DNA of 64,000 bases from Blastocladiella emersonii ATCC 22665 (lineage: Eukaryota > Blastocladiomycota > Blastocladiomycetes > Blastocladiales > Blastocladiaceae): assembly GCA_025594325.1 (NCBI GenBank), contig JANHCV010000001.1:2790001-2854000 (forward strand), written 5' to 3'. Made by a program: the position numbers and the translations under genes. The notes under the pieces are model-generated. The model worked only from the letters and a program-made list of their open reading frames with translations. It was not told where the DNA came from and did not search any database. Shown here one piece after another: positions 33,188 through 44,420 of the stretch; position 1 is the first letter of the stretch; every line of letters starts with the position of its first letter.

Positions 33188-34344
33188 GGTTGGAGCGAAT
33201 TCGGGGACAGAGGTCGGCGGGTCGGTGGTCGAGCAAGCGAGTTCGGTCGTCGGAGGTAGCGGAGCGCGAATCGGATAGCTGGCGCGCAATCGAGCGGGTC
33301 AGTTCTGATTTTCCATGGCGTTTGGGAGACAGTCCATGTCCCGAGGCCGCGCGACCATGGTCCGCGGCGGACGCCCGCGATTCGCGCGGCTGCCGGTCAG
33401 AGGCGTTCATGAGCATGCATACCCGAGCGGAGTGGGTTGCAGGCAGTCTAGAGACAGCTACGTGGTGGCTCAGGGCGGCCGGGTCGGGTGTCCGCAGAGG
33501 GTGGCAGCGGCGCGGTTTTGAAGGGCGCGGCCGCGTGGGACGAGGCGCGCGGCCGCTCGGTCAGCGACCGCTGGGACGCACTCGGCCGCGCGCGAATGAG
33601 GTGGGAACTGGCCACGTGAGCCACACCTGAGTGGCGGAGCGGGTCGCTGCCCGTGCTTTGCTCTCGTCAGCCTAGTGGTGGCGCAGCCGGCGAGCCCAAC
33701 CCTTCGCTGACTCAGTGGTCGGCAGCCGGCGCCGCCGCCGTCGGGATGACGAGCGCGGGACTCTGCCCTCGTGGCACGAGCCCGCGTGTGGGACTTCTCG
33801 ACCCTGAGACAGGTCCGCGCGAGCCTCACGGCCACGGGCACCAGGATGAGGTGCGGCCACCGTGGTCTTGTCCGGCGAAAGCGCGCAAGCGACTTTGCTC
33901 GAGGGGCGAGACAAACGCGTCTCGCACAAGGGGCGCGTGAGCGGCGTGATCTCAGCCGACCGCTTGACCACGCGCGCTACCTTCCCTCGCGGCGAAGCGC
34001 AGGCGCGGCGCGTCCAAGTCAGCGCGCCTCGGGTGAAACAGGCCCCCTCTCCCCGCACGCTGCGCTCCATCGCCGCGGCAACTTGCAGCAACCGCCCCAC
34101 CGCGTCGCGAACCGCCTCGTCGACCCGTGCGGCCCGCGCGTCCCTGCCCCTCGCCGCCGTGTCCGCGCCGTATCCGACCCGCACACCGCACCGCTTCATC
34201 CCGTCGCGCGACTCGTCGGACGCCCGAACCGTACGCCCTGTTGTGCTGCACCCGTCCCGCCACGCGTCGCTGACGCGCGGAGCCCGTGTAGTAAGCAGGT
34301 CCACTCGGCGGTCTCAGGTCGTCGACCATCCGCTACCTGTCACC
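33188..34344. promoter_or_regulatory. 1.16-kb divergent promoter region, RNR1 / RCHY1
   Basis: Both neighbours are transcribed outward from this gap. Long frames on both strands are Arg/Ala-rich and lack any family resemblance, so I treat the region as non-coding. ACGCGT words occur at 33915-33920 (within a near-palindrome GAGACAAACGCGTCTC) and 34262-34267. No TATA box is evident. Confidence 0.5.
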
Positions 34345-35804
34345 ATGGAGGGCAACCCGCCGCCGACTTCCCCATCCTCGGCGTCCATGCCGGTGGTGCC
34401 GCTGCCGCAGCCGCCGGTCCCGCCGCAGCCGGGCGCGCAGGACGGCGCCAGCTCGGGCTCGGGCAACACCGGCATCAACGAGTCGACGCTGCGGCGCCAG
34501 ATCCTCGCCATCCAGCAGGACAAGTCGCTGCCCGACTCGGAAAAGGCGCGCCGCATCCAGCAGCTCATGTCGGGCAGCTTCGGCCAGAAGCACTGCAAGC
34601 CCGGCGGCGGGCCCAAGGCCATCCCCGTCTTCAACGAGCCCGGCCAGATCCGCGCCGAGGAGCGCGCCCCCATGTACCACGACGAGGAGAACGCCGTGTA
34701 CGGGTGCAAGCACTACATGCGCTCGGTCAAGCTGCAGTCGCACTGCTGCGGCAAGTGGGTCGTGTGCCGCTTCTGCCACGACGAGGTCTCGGACCACGCC
34801 ATCATCCGGTACGCTTCCTTTCTACGGTGCTCGCTCGGCCGACCGCTGACACCCACGACCGCGCCCGCAGCCAGAAGACCAAGCTCATGATGTGCATGCG
34901 GTGCTACCACATCCAGCCGTGCTCGCAGTTCTGCAGCAACGAGGTGTGCGGCGTCAAGGTGTCGCGCTACTACTGCAACGAGTGCAAGCTGTGGGACGAC
35001 GACCCCAAGAAGAACATCTACCACTGCTACGACTGCGGCATCTGCCGCATCGGCAAGGGGCTCGGCCACGACTACTTCCACTGCAAAAAGTGCAACGTGT
35101 GCATGGCCATTGGCCTCAAGGACCGCCACAAGTGCATCGAGCGCAACCTCGAGAGCGACTGCCCGATCTGCGGCGAGTACATGTTCACGTCGACCACGAC
35201 CGTGATCTTCATGGTTCGTTCCCCTCTCCCTCCTCGCGCGCGTGGTTACCCGACCGACTAGCTCACTCACTGTCCACTCTCTCGCCTGTAGCCGTGCGGC
35301 CACTGCATCCACCACAAGTGCTACCAGGAGCACATCCAGACGAGCTACACGTGCCCGACGTGCTGCAAGTCGCTCGGCAACATGTCCGAGTACTTTTCGC
35401 GCATCGAGCAGGCGCTCAAGCAGCACCAGATGCCGCCCGAGTACGCCAACCACGCCAGCCTCGTCTTCTGCAACGACTGCGAGGCCCGGTCGGTCGCTCC
35501 GTACCACTTCATGTACCACAAGTGCGGCGGGTCGATTGAGGTGGCCGAGCAGGTCGTCAACCAGACCACGGGCCAGCCCGAGACCCGCAAGGTCGCGCAC
35601 CCGTGCGGCTCCTACAACACCAAGGTGCTGCAGACTTACGTGCGCGGCACCGCCGACGAGGCCAGCGTCATGCTCCAGCTCGAGGCCGCCAACGCCGCCG
35701 GCGCCGCCACGCCCGTCCTCTCGTCCTCGCCAGCACCGAGCGCTACCACCTTTAACAACAACGGCGGCGGCGCCGCCCCGGTCAACGGCAACACTGGCTC
35801 GTGA
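34345..35804 (+). CDS. RCHY1: RCHY1/PIRH2-type CHY-RING E3 ubiquitin ligase
   Basis: Three exons (34345-34808, 34871-35213, 35292-35804) encode 439 residues. After a Pro-rich N-terminus come a CHY zinc finger (YGCKHYMRSVKLQSHCCGKW, then CRFCHDEVSDH), a CTCHY finger (YYCNECKLWDD, YHCYDCGICRIG, YFHCKKCNVCM), a RING-H2 finger (CPICGEYMF ... MPCGHCIHHKCYQEH ... CPTC) and a C-terminal zinc ribbon (FCNDCEARSVAPYHFMYHKC). This order defines the RCHY1 family, which ubiquitinates p53 in animals and copes with stress and iron or phosphate signals in plants; the fungal substrate is unknown. The second intron has a GTTCG donor. ATG 34345 has a good context (CACCATGG); the frame is open farther upstream but without conserved sequence. 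Confidence 0.92.
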
Positions 35805-36302
35805 GCCGTCTTCTCCCCCACGCACACCACCCCTCAGCTCGACTTGCTCTCCCCCCTCCCCATACTCCCTCCCACACTACACTCTCCTCCCTCCATCCTC
35901 AACACACGCGTGATCCACGTTCCCCCTCCCCCTCGGTTACCCATGATCTCCCGCTGCTGCTCGCCTAATCCATTCCTATCGCCCCCTCGTCGCCGCCCGC
36001 CTCCGTCTTGTCCCGCCCCACTCTCGCTCCCGTCTGTTGTCCTCGTCGTCGTCTTCCAGTCCATGTTTTTGATATATTCATTCTCTAAGGTCCCCCTCTC
36101 GCTGGTGGCACTCGGTGAGCAGCGCGGCGCGACGACGCGTCCAGGCCAGGAATAGCCGTGGGGCCAATCGACGCGTCGTTGGGCGGGGTGCGCCACACGC
36201 GAGCGCTTCGCCACTTCGCCGCGCCGGCCGCCCTCCCTCTCTCCCGCTGAACGAAAAGGGACCACCCACCACCACGCTCGCCACGAGCTAGACCACCAAT
36301 CC
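35805..36302. other. intergenic: RCHY1 3' flank with long pyrimidine-rich tract
   Basis: From about 35815 to 36060 the plus strand is dominated by C and T with few purines, likely 3' UTR of the RCHY1 gene; an AT-rich patch at 36065-36085 may mark the mRNA end. The remainder is the promoter side of the ArfGAP gene and includes two GACGCGTC words near 36133 and 36170. Confidence 0.45.
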
Positions 36303-39300
36303 ATGCATCAACTGCCGTGGCGATCCGGAGCACCCTACATTCCGCGCCGCGCTCCCCCTGCCGCCAACAGCAGCAGCACCAACGCGTCGTCGTCGACGCG
36401 CTCCCCACCCGCAGCTGCCGCCACCGTGGGCGCCTCGCTGTCATCGACGCCCGCCGAACCCGCGGACTCGCTGCCCCGGCCCTCGTCCGACTCCCAAGAG
36501 ATGGCCTCCTCGCCCGTGTCGCCGACCGTCGCGGGCACGCCGTCGTCGCCGTCGGCGGTCGCGCCGCCGCGCTCCTCGTCGCCCGGAGCGCCCGGGTTCG
36601 CGCCGCCCGGGACCAGCGCTATGGCCAACTGGCCGCTGCTCAACCTGCGCGAGTGCCTGCCCGACCCGCCGCTGCACCGCAAGGCCATCGAGGACGCCGA
36701 GGCCGGGCTCGCGCAGTTCGAGGGGCTCATGAAGTCGCTCATCAAGTCGGTCCGGTCGAGTCTCGATGCGGCTCGGAGTACACTCGCGTGTCGTGTGTGT
36801 GGTGGGCGCGGGGCTAACGGCTCGTGTGCGTGTGTGTAGCCATGAACGAGAAGCAGCAGAGCATGGTCAGTGAGCTCGCCCGCGTCACGCGCGCCGTGTC
36901 CGACGGCGACGCTCAGTTTGACCCCTTCATTGACCGCCTCGAGACGGAGCTGTCGATGCTCAACGAGCGGCACGCGTCCATGGTACGCGTTCATCGTGGC
37001 AGTATGCGCGGGTGGGGCCACTCCCGCTGACTTGTTCCTCGTTGACATGTAGGTCAACCTGACGCAGCAGATCTTCCTCGAGGAGATCGAGCACTTCCTC
37101 GCCAACGACGTGAGCTCGCTCAAGGTACACCGCGCACCCGAGGTCGGCCCACCGCCGCGAAACTCACCCCGTGCACCAACGCGTAGGACGTGCGCAAAAA
37201 GTTCAACAACGCGAGCGACGCGCTGGACTCGGCGCTCGACAAGTACCTGAGCAAGAAGGCGCACGACGCGAGCATCCCCGAGTCGGCGCGCGACGTGGCC
37301 GATGCGCGCAAGGCGTTCCACGAGGCGTCGCTCGCGTACTGCACGCGGCTCAACGCGGTGCGCGCGACGCGCAAGACGGACCTGATGCGCCGCGTCATCG
37401 ACATGGTCCTGCTGACCAACGCCTACCACAACCAGGCCTACGACCTGCTCAAGGGGTTCATGCAGCGCGTCCACACCTTCGGCGAGGCCGCGCGCCCGCT
37501 CGAGGACGAGGCTCGCACCCAGAACGCTGCCATGGACCGCCTGCGCACGCGTCTCCTCGAGTCGCAGGCCAACACGTACAACCCGATGAACAAGGGGATC
37601 TTCGACAGCTTCAAGAGCACCGGCCAGCCCGCGCCGCCCACGCCCGCGAGCCAGCCCGACCCCGACGACGCGGGGAACCACGACTGGGCGTTTGTTGATC
37701 AGGAGCCCACGCTCAAGGCCGGGTACCTGCTCAAGAAGAACCAGGCGCAGCGCATGCGCGTCACCTGGAGCCGCCGCTACTTTGCGATCCGCGGCGAGCT
37801 GCTCGTCTACTCGCAGCGCGACAAGGATATCGAGCCCGTCGTCGCTGTCAACCTCCGTACGTCGCACTCGCGCTGTACGACTCGTTTGCTTCGCTGACCC
37901 GAGCTCGATGGTGTCCAGGTCTCTCGACGGTCAAGCCGTGTGATGAGCGGCGCTACACGTTCCAGATCATCTCGTCGCAAAAGTACGTCGGCGCCGTCGC
38001 TACAGCTCCCGCGCGTGCTCACCATCATTCCCCCGTAGGACGTACACGCTGCAGGCCGAGAACGACGAGGACATGAACAGCTGGATCGAGGCGCTGCAAA
38101 AGGGGATCGGCAACGCGCTGCACTCGGCGGGCCCTCCGTCGCCGCACGGCACGTCGCGCACGTCGGGCGGCAAGAAGGAGGTGCTGGGCAAGCAGCAGCT
38201 GCAGGCCGAGGAGGTGTCGCCGCAGATCCTCGAGGCGAACCGCGCCATGGAGGAGCAGAAGCAGGTCGTGGCGCGGATCCGCGCCGTCGATGGCAACAAC
38301 GCGTGCTGCGACTGCGGCGCCGAGGACCCCGAGTGGGCCGCCATCAACTTGGGGGTCGTCGTCTGCATCGAGTGCTCGGGCATCCACCGCAGCCTCGGCG
38401 TGCACATCAGCAAGGTGCGGTCGCTGATCCTCGACAAGTGGGAGCCAGACAACGTCGAGGTGATGCTGCGCATGGGCAACGCCAAGGTCAACGCCGTGTT
38501 CCTGCGGCTCGCCAAGACGAGCGGCGCCGAGTACGCGGCGCTCGCGCCCACGGCCGACCGGCCCACGCGCGTCAAGCACATTTCATCCAAGTACGTGGCC
38601 AAGGAGTGGATCGCGCGCGACAGCGTGCTCGCGCAGCTCGAGGGCGCGTCGTCGGCCGTGACGCCCGGGTCGCCGCCGTCCCTGCACGAGGCGTTCTGGG
38701 ACGCGGTGCGCCACGGCGACCTGGCGCGCGCGCTGGCCCTGCTCGCCGTCGGCGCCAGCGTCGACTGGCAGCACCCGGCGCACCAGTACCGGTCGCCGCT
38801 GCACCAGGCGCTGCGCGAGGGCGACAACGTCGCGGCCGAGTTCCTCCTGCAGTGGCAGTGCAACGTCAACCTCCAGGACAAGGACGGGTGGACCGCGCTC
38901 CACTACGCGGCCGACGCCAAGAACAACCAGATGGCGCACCGCCTCGTGCGCCGGTGCGGCGCCGCATGGGACGTCAAGGACGCCATGAAGCGCACCCCGC
39001 TCGATATCGCCACGGCCAAGGAGGACCCGCTCATCACCACCATGCTGCGCCTCATCGCCCTCGAGCCGTCGCACGGGTCGTCCAAGTTCGGCATCAACGA
39101 GGCGCTCAGCGACACCAACGCCAAGGGCGCGGGCGGCGCTGCGCCGCTGAGCGGGGCCGGGTCGACCACGTCGAGCTCGATTGCGCGCAAGCCCGTCCCG
39201 TCGGCGGCCACGGCCCCCGCCTTTGCCGCGCCTGCGCAGGAGGAAGCGTTTGCGACCGCGTGGAACGACAACGCGTTCGCCGCGCCCACGGGCCCCGTCG

Positions 39301-39515
39301 GCAGCGGCGCTTCCGCGAACATGGCCGGATCCATGTCGGCGTCGTCGTCGTACTTTGCCACCAGCGCCAGCATGGAGCCGAGCGGGTTCGAGACGTCGGT
39401 CCCCTCGGCTGCCTCGCCGTCGCCCAGCGCCTTTGCGCGGCCAGCCGCGGGTGCGAGTCCGGTGCCCAAGACAACGGCAGCCGCGGCTGTGCTGGAGGAG
39501 AACCCGTGGGGTTGA
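36303..39515 (+). CDS. BAR-PH-ArfGAP-ankyrin protein (ACAP-like)
   Basis: Six exons (36303-36777, 36840-36982, 37053-37124, 37187-37856, 37919-37982, 38039-39515) encode 966 residues. A disordered Ser/Pro N-terminus of about 110 residues precedes a BAR domain (about 120-370), a PH domain (about 400-520: KAGYLLKKNQAQRMRVTWSR, RRYTFQIISS, TYTLQAENDEDMNSWIEAL) and an ArfGAP finger CX2CX16CX2C (NACCDCGAEDPEWAAINLGV, CIECSGIHRSLGVHISKVRS). Ankyrin repeats follow (SPLHQALREGDNVAAEFLLQ, DGWTALHYAADAKNNQMAHR). This is the ACAP/centaurin-beta layout: it senses curved membranes and switches off Arf GTPases in endocytic recycling. The catalytic Arg of the GAP motif is present in GIHRSLG. First exon end (A|GTACAC) was chosen by phase. 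Confidence 0.92.
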
Positions 39516-39888
39516 TTGATACCGTCCCTTTGAGGGTCACTTGCTATAATAACGTACATTGTTTCTTTGTTCGTTCGCTCGCTGGATGCGCCTCGGAATG
39601 TGTCGCTCGGAATGTCTCGCGCCTTGAAACGCGACGCGTCTCAAAACACGTCTCGCAGCGGAAACGTGACCGCGTGTCGTGTCTCGCATTTTCCCTCGTC
39701 TCTCAGCGGCCCGCTGCCCTTCAACCGAGGACTGCAACCCCAAGCCAGATCCGCGCATACCTCCAACTCCATGGGCGACTTGGCTTTCCGCTGCTCTCGC
39801 GCATTCCGCGAGCTCTCTCCACTACATGCTATGCAACTTGCTCGCGCATCTACGAAACTAGTCAACGCTTGACGCACACAACTACGCC
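39516..39888. other. intergenic with CTCGGAATGT direct repeat and ACGCGTC words
   Basis: No gene seen. Around 39593-39626 the ten-base word CTCGGAATGT occurs twice, 16 bases apart. It is followed by a cluster of GAAACGCGACGCGTCTC-like and ACACGTCTC words (39626-39690). This is the promoter side of the Cache-receptor gene. Confidence 0.45.
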
Positions 39889-41556
39889 ATGTCGGACAAC
39901 ACAGTCCAGCGCCGCATTTTCAACAGCGGCAGCGCGGCCACCGACGACTCGGGCGGCGGCGGCGGCGGCGGGAGCGGTAACGCGTTGGCCAACGCGCCGG
40001 GCGAGCCGGCCAAGTTCGGCCTCCTGCGCGCGGCGCGCCGCGAGTGTCGGCGCATTGTGCCGCCCATCCCGCTCGCGCTCGTGCTGGCCGTCTTCATCGG
40101 GTCGGTGCAGGTGCTCGTCGGCCTGCTGGCGTGGAACTTCACGTACACGTCGGGGCAGCGGACGACGCTCAACTTCTCGACGGACCTGCAGCGCGAGCTG
40201 CTGGCGCACGCCGTCAGCAAGCTGCGGCTCAACATCAACACGGCCGAGCGGCTCGTGACCGTCCAGCGCGCCATGTGGGCGTCGCGGTCGTTTGGCGTGA
40301 CGAGCGCCGCGCTCAAGAACCAGACCATGACCGAGCTGCTGTCGACGCTGGTCCAGTACAAGGACATGGTGGCCTCGCAGACGTTCACGACGGCGGCCGG
40401 CGGGCTCAACGGGTACTACGTGTCCAAGGACGCGGTCAAGGGGGTTTACGAGTACACGCAGTGGTCGACCGACGCGCAGGGCAACTACGTCCAGGCGACC
40501 ATCAACCCGGACCGCCCCGGCACGCCGCTCGCCATCACCGACTCGATGGCCGGGTACAACGCGACGGGCGAGCTGTGGGTCACGCAGGTCCAGCCGCCGC
40601 GCGTGCGGTCGCCCGCGGTTTGGTCCAACGCGTACGGGTGGCAGAATATCCTCTGGTTGACGTTGTCGCTCGCGCTCTTCGACTCGGACGGGTCGACGTA
40701 TCTCGGCGTCGGGTGCACGGACCTCGACCTCGGGTTCATCTCGGGCATCCTCAAGGACATTCTCGCCAAGAGCACCATCAAGTCGGCCACCAACGCCACG
40801 TCGAGCCAGACCGCCGCCATGTACGTCTTCGAGGCCGCCACCGACGCCATCATCGGGACCTCGGTCACGGGCCAGATGCTCCTCACCACGGACTCGACGG
40901 GCGTCGACCGGTCCCTGACGCTCGCCGAGCTCGGGTCCGTCGACACGCGGCTCTCGGCCATCAACAGCTTCGTGCGGTCCAAGAACATGCGCCTCGGCGA
41001 CCAGGACCGCTGGTCGTTCACGATCCCGGGGTACTACGTCGAGACGTCGATTGTGACTTCGTGTACGTGTTTCGCTCCTCGGCACCCGCGTCCGTTGCTG
41101 ACCTCCCCGCGCGTTCGTGTAGCCAACCCGGCGAGCAACGTGCGCTGGGTGATCGTGCAAGCTCTGCCGGACGACACGATCCTGGGCGTGATCCGCGCGG
41201 GGACGAGCCAGACGGCGGCGACGGCGGGCGCGCTGGTGGGCGTCGGGATCATCCTGTCGACGGCGTTTGCGCTCATGGTGGCGCGCAGCCTGCGGCGCAT
41301 CTCCGAGGACCTCGACAAGCTGGCGCGGTTCGAGTTCAACGCCGTGATCAGCAACAAGGCCGAGCTGCGCAACACGTCCATGATCGGCGAGGTGTTCGAC
41401 ATCCAGGCCGCTTTCTTCGAGATGGTCCGTGCCTTCTCGCGCGACATGCGCGATAGTCGCCGCACCTCGGGCGACCGCACGTCCATGACGGGCGGCGGCG
41501 GCGCGACCACGACGCAGACGGGGACCAACTATAACGGAACCCGGACGACGCATTGA
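39889..41556 (+). CDS. Cache-type membrane sensor without output domain
   Basis: The open frame codes for 555 residues, but bases 41063-41122 look like an in-frame, stop-free 60-base intron (GTACGT...GTGTAG); spliced length is 535. A Gly-rich N-terminus leads to membrane helix 1 (IPLALVLAVFIGSVQVLVGL), a large extracytosolic domain of about 320 residues with dCache-like features (YYVSKDAVKGVYEY, WLTLSLALFDSDGSTYLGVG, NVRWVIVQALPDD), then helix 2 (GALVGVGIILSTAFALMVA). A short HAMP-like linker (RSLRRISEDLDKLARFEF) and FDIQAAFFEMVRAFSRDMRD follow, after which the protein ends. In zoosporic fungi that last segment usually introduces a nucleotide cyclase domain, but here no kinase or cyclase follows, and 41557 onward holds no continuation. 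It may act as a stand-alone sensor or dominant partner. Confidence 0.75.
   Translation: MSDNTVQRRIFNSGSAATDDSGGGGGGGSGNALANAPGEPAKFGLLRAARRECRRIVPPIPLALVLAVFIGSVQVLVGLLAWNFTYTSGQRTTLNFSTDLQRELLAHAVSKLRLNINTAERLVTVQRAMWASRSFGVTSAALKNQTMTELLSTLVQYKDMVASQTFTTAAGGLNGYYVSKDAVKGVYEYTQWSTDAQGNYVQATINPDRPGTPLAITDSMAGYNATGELWVTQVQPPRVRSPAVWSNAYGWQNILWLTLSLALFDSDGSTYLGVGCTDLDLGFISGILKDILAKSTIKSATNATSSQTAAMYVFEAATDAIIGTSVTGQMLLTTDSTGVDRSLTLAELGSVDTRLSAINSFVRSKNMRLGDQDRWSFTIPGYYVETSIVTSCTCFAPRHPRPLLTSPRVRVANPASNVRWVIVQALPDDTILGVIRAGTSQTAATAGALVGVGIILSTAFALMVARSLRRISEDLDKLARFEFNAVISNKAELRNTSMIGEVFDIQAAFFEMVRAFSRDMRDSRRTSGDRTSMTGGGGATTTQTGTNYNGTRTTH
41063..41122 (+). other. probable 60-base intron, in frame and stop-free
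   Basis: The segment starts GTACGTG and ends GTTCGTGTAG, matching neighbouring introns. Removing it converts an unusual Cys/Pro/Arg-rich insertion into SIVTSSNPASNVRWVIV, which reads like an uninterrupted Cache strand, so I favour splicing. Confidence 0.7.
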
Positions 41557-41646
41557 ACTGGTAGTTGTGGCCGTCGTGACGAGCGAGGACGATACCAAGA
41601 CTCTTTAGAGAGAAAATACACGATTGCGATTGATAACTACTACATG

Positions 41647-44130
41647 TCATCGTCCAGCGCGGTGTGCGCTCGGCCTCCTGTCCTGCGCGGAGCCCGTCCT
41701 GACAGGCGATGGCGGCGCTTGCGCCGGGGCTGCAGGTGAAGCCGCCTCGACGATGACGGCGTCGGCGACCGTGGCCAGTGCGATCACGTCACGGACCGGG
41801 TGGAACGCGATGGCGGTCGCGCGGCCGGGCTCGCCCGTGTCAAACGTGAGGAACGCGGTTCGGGTCGACGTACGCAGTCCGAGCGTCGTGAGCACCCAGC
41901 TACGAAGCACGCGAAAATGAAGTCAGTCGTAATTCAAACCGTCAAGATGAGCGACGCGTACATGGACCCGTCGTCGAGCGGCAACAGGACGTGCGACGTG
42001 CAGATCGAGACGCACGGGCGGCACGCGACGCTGGCGCGGCCGGGTACGCTGAACTCCTGGAGCTTGCGGTACAGGTAGTCGAACATGACGATACGGCGGC
42101 GGCCGACGACCACGATGCGCTTGGATTTGGACAGTGTGGCCACGAGCAGCACGGCGCCCTCCTGTAGCGCGCAAACGGGATCAGCAATGGACCGACGCGA
42201 GACTGCTCGAAATTCGTACCATGACCCCCTCGAGAACCTTGAGACACTCGAGCCGCGCGCCGACCGCCAGCACGCTCTGCGTCGCGCGCGTGAGCCCGTT
42301 GCTGTTGGACAGGCCGGGCGAGAACTCGCTGGCGACGGACGGGGACTGGACCATGGACTCGGCCCCGCTCGCGTTGCCGCCGCCGAGGCCGCTGAAGGCC
42401 CAGATGACGACGTTGCCGAGCGCGTCGGCCGAGAAGACGCGGCGGCCGTCGCGGTCCCACGACACCTCCACGATGGGCGCGACGTGGACCGTGGCCCGCT
42501 CACGCGGTTTGCTTGACGCCGTGGCCGGCAGAGACCAGCGGCGCAGGATGCCGTCTTTGCCGCCCGTGAGAATCTGACTACACGTCGCGGGTAGCGTTAG
42601 CGGAGGAGCTGGGGATGTGGAGCGAATGCTCGTACCGGCTGTCTTGACCGACGTCGGGCCGAACGGCGAGCACGTTCACGGCGCACGGGTGGATGAGGAT
42701 GGTGCGCACGGTGGTCGAGTCGGCAAAGTTCCACACCATCATCGAGCAGTCGGATGAGACCGAGTACAGCTCGCTAGACGTTCCACGGTAAGCGCCGCGC
42801 CCATCAAGTCTCGTGACCTCGCGTACCTCGAGTCAGCGCTCCACGCGAGCTGGTTGATGACGTCCTGGTGTCCGACGAGCTCGATCTCGACGCGGTCCAT
42901 GTTAGCGAGCTCGTAGACGCGAATCACATGCTGTCCCGCCGCGGCGCCGAGCAGGGTCGACGCCGTGTGGACGGCGCACGCGAGGTAGAGGCCGTTGGTC
43001 GAGAAGGCCACGGCGGTGCACTGGCGCTCGATGGCCACGCGCTGGCGCGGGACGGTCGGGAGGCGACACGGCAGGAGCGGGTCGCGGCGGGTCGTCGTCA
43101 CGTCCTATCAGGGTCGAATGTGAGTTGAGAGAGGGATGTGGGAGCGCACAAGTGAGGTACCGGAGCTGCGAGGTTGAGCACGCTGTTGCGGAGCAGGTTC
43201 ACGGACGAGGTCGGCGCAATGCGCTTCTTGCTGAGGCGGAGCGTCGCGGCGAGCTGCTCGTAGGTGAAGCGCGGGGCTTCGATCTCAAAGTCGGTCTCGG
43301 GGCGGCGCAGGACGCGCACGGGTTCGGGTCGGTCGACTTGCGCAATCTGGATTGCCCTACGCGGAACGTAGTCAGCGTTGAGTCAGGCACGGAGGCGGTA
43401 GGGCGAGTACAATGTGACATCGTGCGGCTTCTTTGCCCTCGCAGCAAGCTCAAACGCGGCCGGTGCAGCGGGAAACGCCTCACTCGACGACGCACGGCGA
43501 AACGGCAGCTTGAGCGGGGGCGAGTAGAACTGGAGGTTGACCCACGGCGAGCCAGCTGCCGCGTCTGGCGAGGGCGGCGTGTAGCGAGCGACGGCCACGA
43601 GCCGCATGCCAGACTCGACGCAGGCCGCCGACTCGAGTTCCAGCAGCTCGACCAGCAGCGTGGTGCCGGCCTCGCAGCGGGCGAGGTCGTCTTCGACGGC
43701 GTCAAAAAGCAGGTCCTCGTCCCAGCGCAGGCGGTACGAGTCGCGCTCAATCTGCTGCACGCGGGTGAGCTGCGGCGCGAGGAACGATGGCGGCTGGGAG
43801 TCGCGGTCGGCCGCGAGGTAGCGGCGAGTCGCATTGTCTACTTTGTCGAGAAGTTCAGCTCTCCGGAACAGCGGTGCTCGCAGCTCGCGCGACCGCACCG
43901 ATCCAGTGCACCTTGAGCAGGTACCGGCCCGCGACGCTCAGCTTGGACGTCGAGGTGCAGACAATGGGGGACGTCTCACCGACGCGGACAGCATAAATCC
44001 TTGCAACAGGTCGCTCATCCGCCACAGGATCCGCGACGACCTCGGCCGGTACGGGCTCTTCCTGGGTGGCATCGGGAACGGGCAGGCCGCCGTTCCGGAA
44101 GGCGGCGCGGGCCAGCAGGGTCTTGAGCAT
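41647..44130 (-). CDS. AHI1: Jouberin/AHI1 homolog, ciliary transition-zone WD40 protein
   Basis: Eight exons (43899-44130, 43411-43837, 43161-43356, 42827-43104, 42636-42773, 42220-42577, 41956-42161, 41647-41899) join in frame to 695 residues. Residues about 60-240 resemble the C2-like region of animal AHI1 (LLKVHWIDNATRRYLAADRD, LRWDEDLLFDAVEDDLARC, VNLQFYSPPLKLPF). They are followed by seven WD-like repeats (HVIRVYELANMDRVEIELVG, INQLAWSADSRSELYSVSSD, ILTGGKDGILRRWSLP, VVIWAFSGL, DDGSMYAWVLTTLGL, GRATAIAFHPVRDVIALATV). Order and spacing match AHI1, which gates the ciliary transition zone and is mutated in Joubert syndrome. The long N-terminal extension and C-terminal SH3 domain of vertebrate AHI1 are absent. 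One donor (GTCGC, exon 7) is atypical. Divergent from the V-ATPase gene, 290 bases apart. Confidence 0.8.
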
Positions 44131-44420
44131 GGCGTTGCGCAGAGTCGCGCGGCGTTACATGGCGTGCACTGGCTGGGTTGCGGACTCGAGAAAAGCGCGG
44201 GGATGAACGACGCGAAGTCGCGTTTCAGCCCACGTGGCGTCACGCCGCCGTGTTCGGCGGGCGCGCGTCGCCGGGTTTTGCTTTCTTCGGAGAGGGGCGG
44301 CGCGGCCGCGCGCGCGACGCGTTGCTCGTCCGTGTCGGCCGCCATCGCTCACGACCTGCACCCCGCCAGCTCGCGCAACTGGGCGAACACCACGTATCGA
44401 CACCCCGTATACACGCAACC

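Noticed and set aside
33862-34344. 161-residue N-terminal extension of RCHY1
   Set aside because: The frame is open but Arg/Ser/Ala-rich and unconserved; ATG 34345 has a much better start context.
43357-43410. A 34-base mini-intron in the AHI1 gene
   Set aside because: An alternative with a GTAC donor (54 bases) gives the correct phase, whereas the 34-base version breaks the frame.
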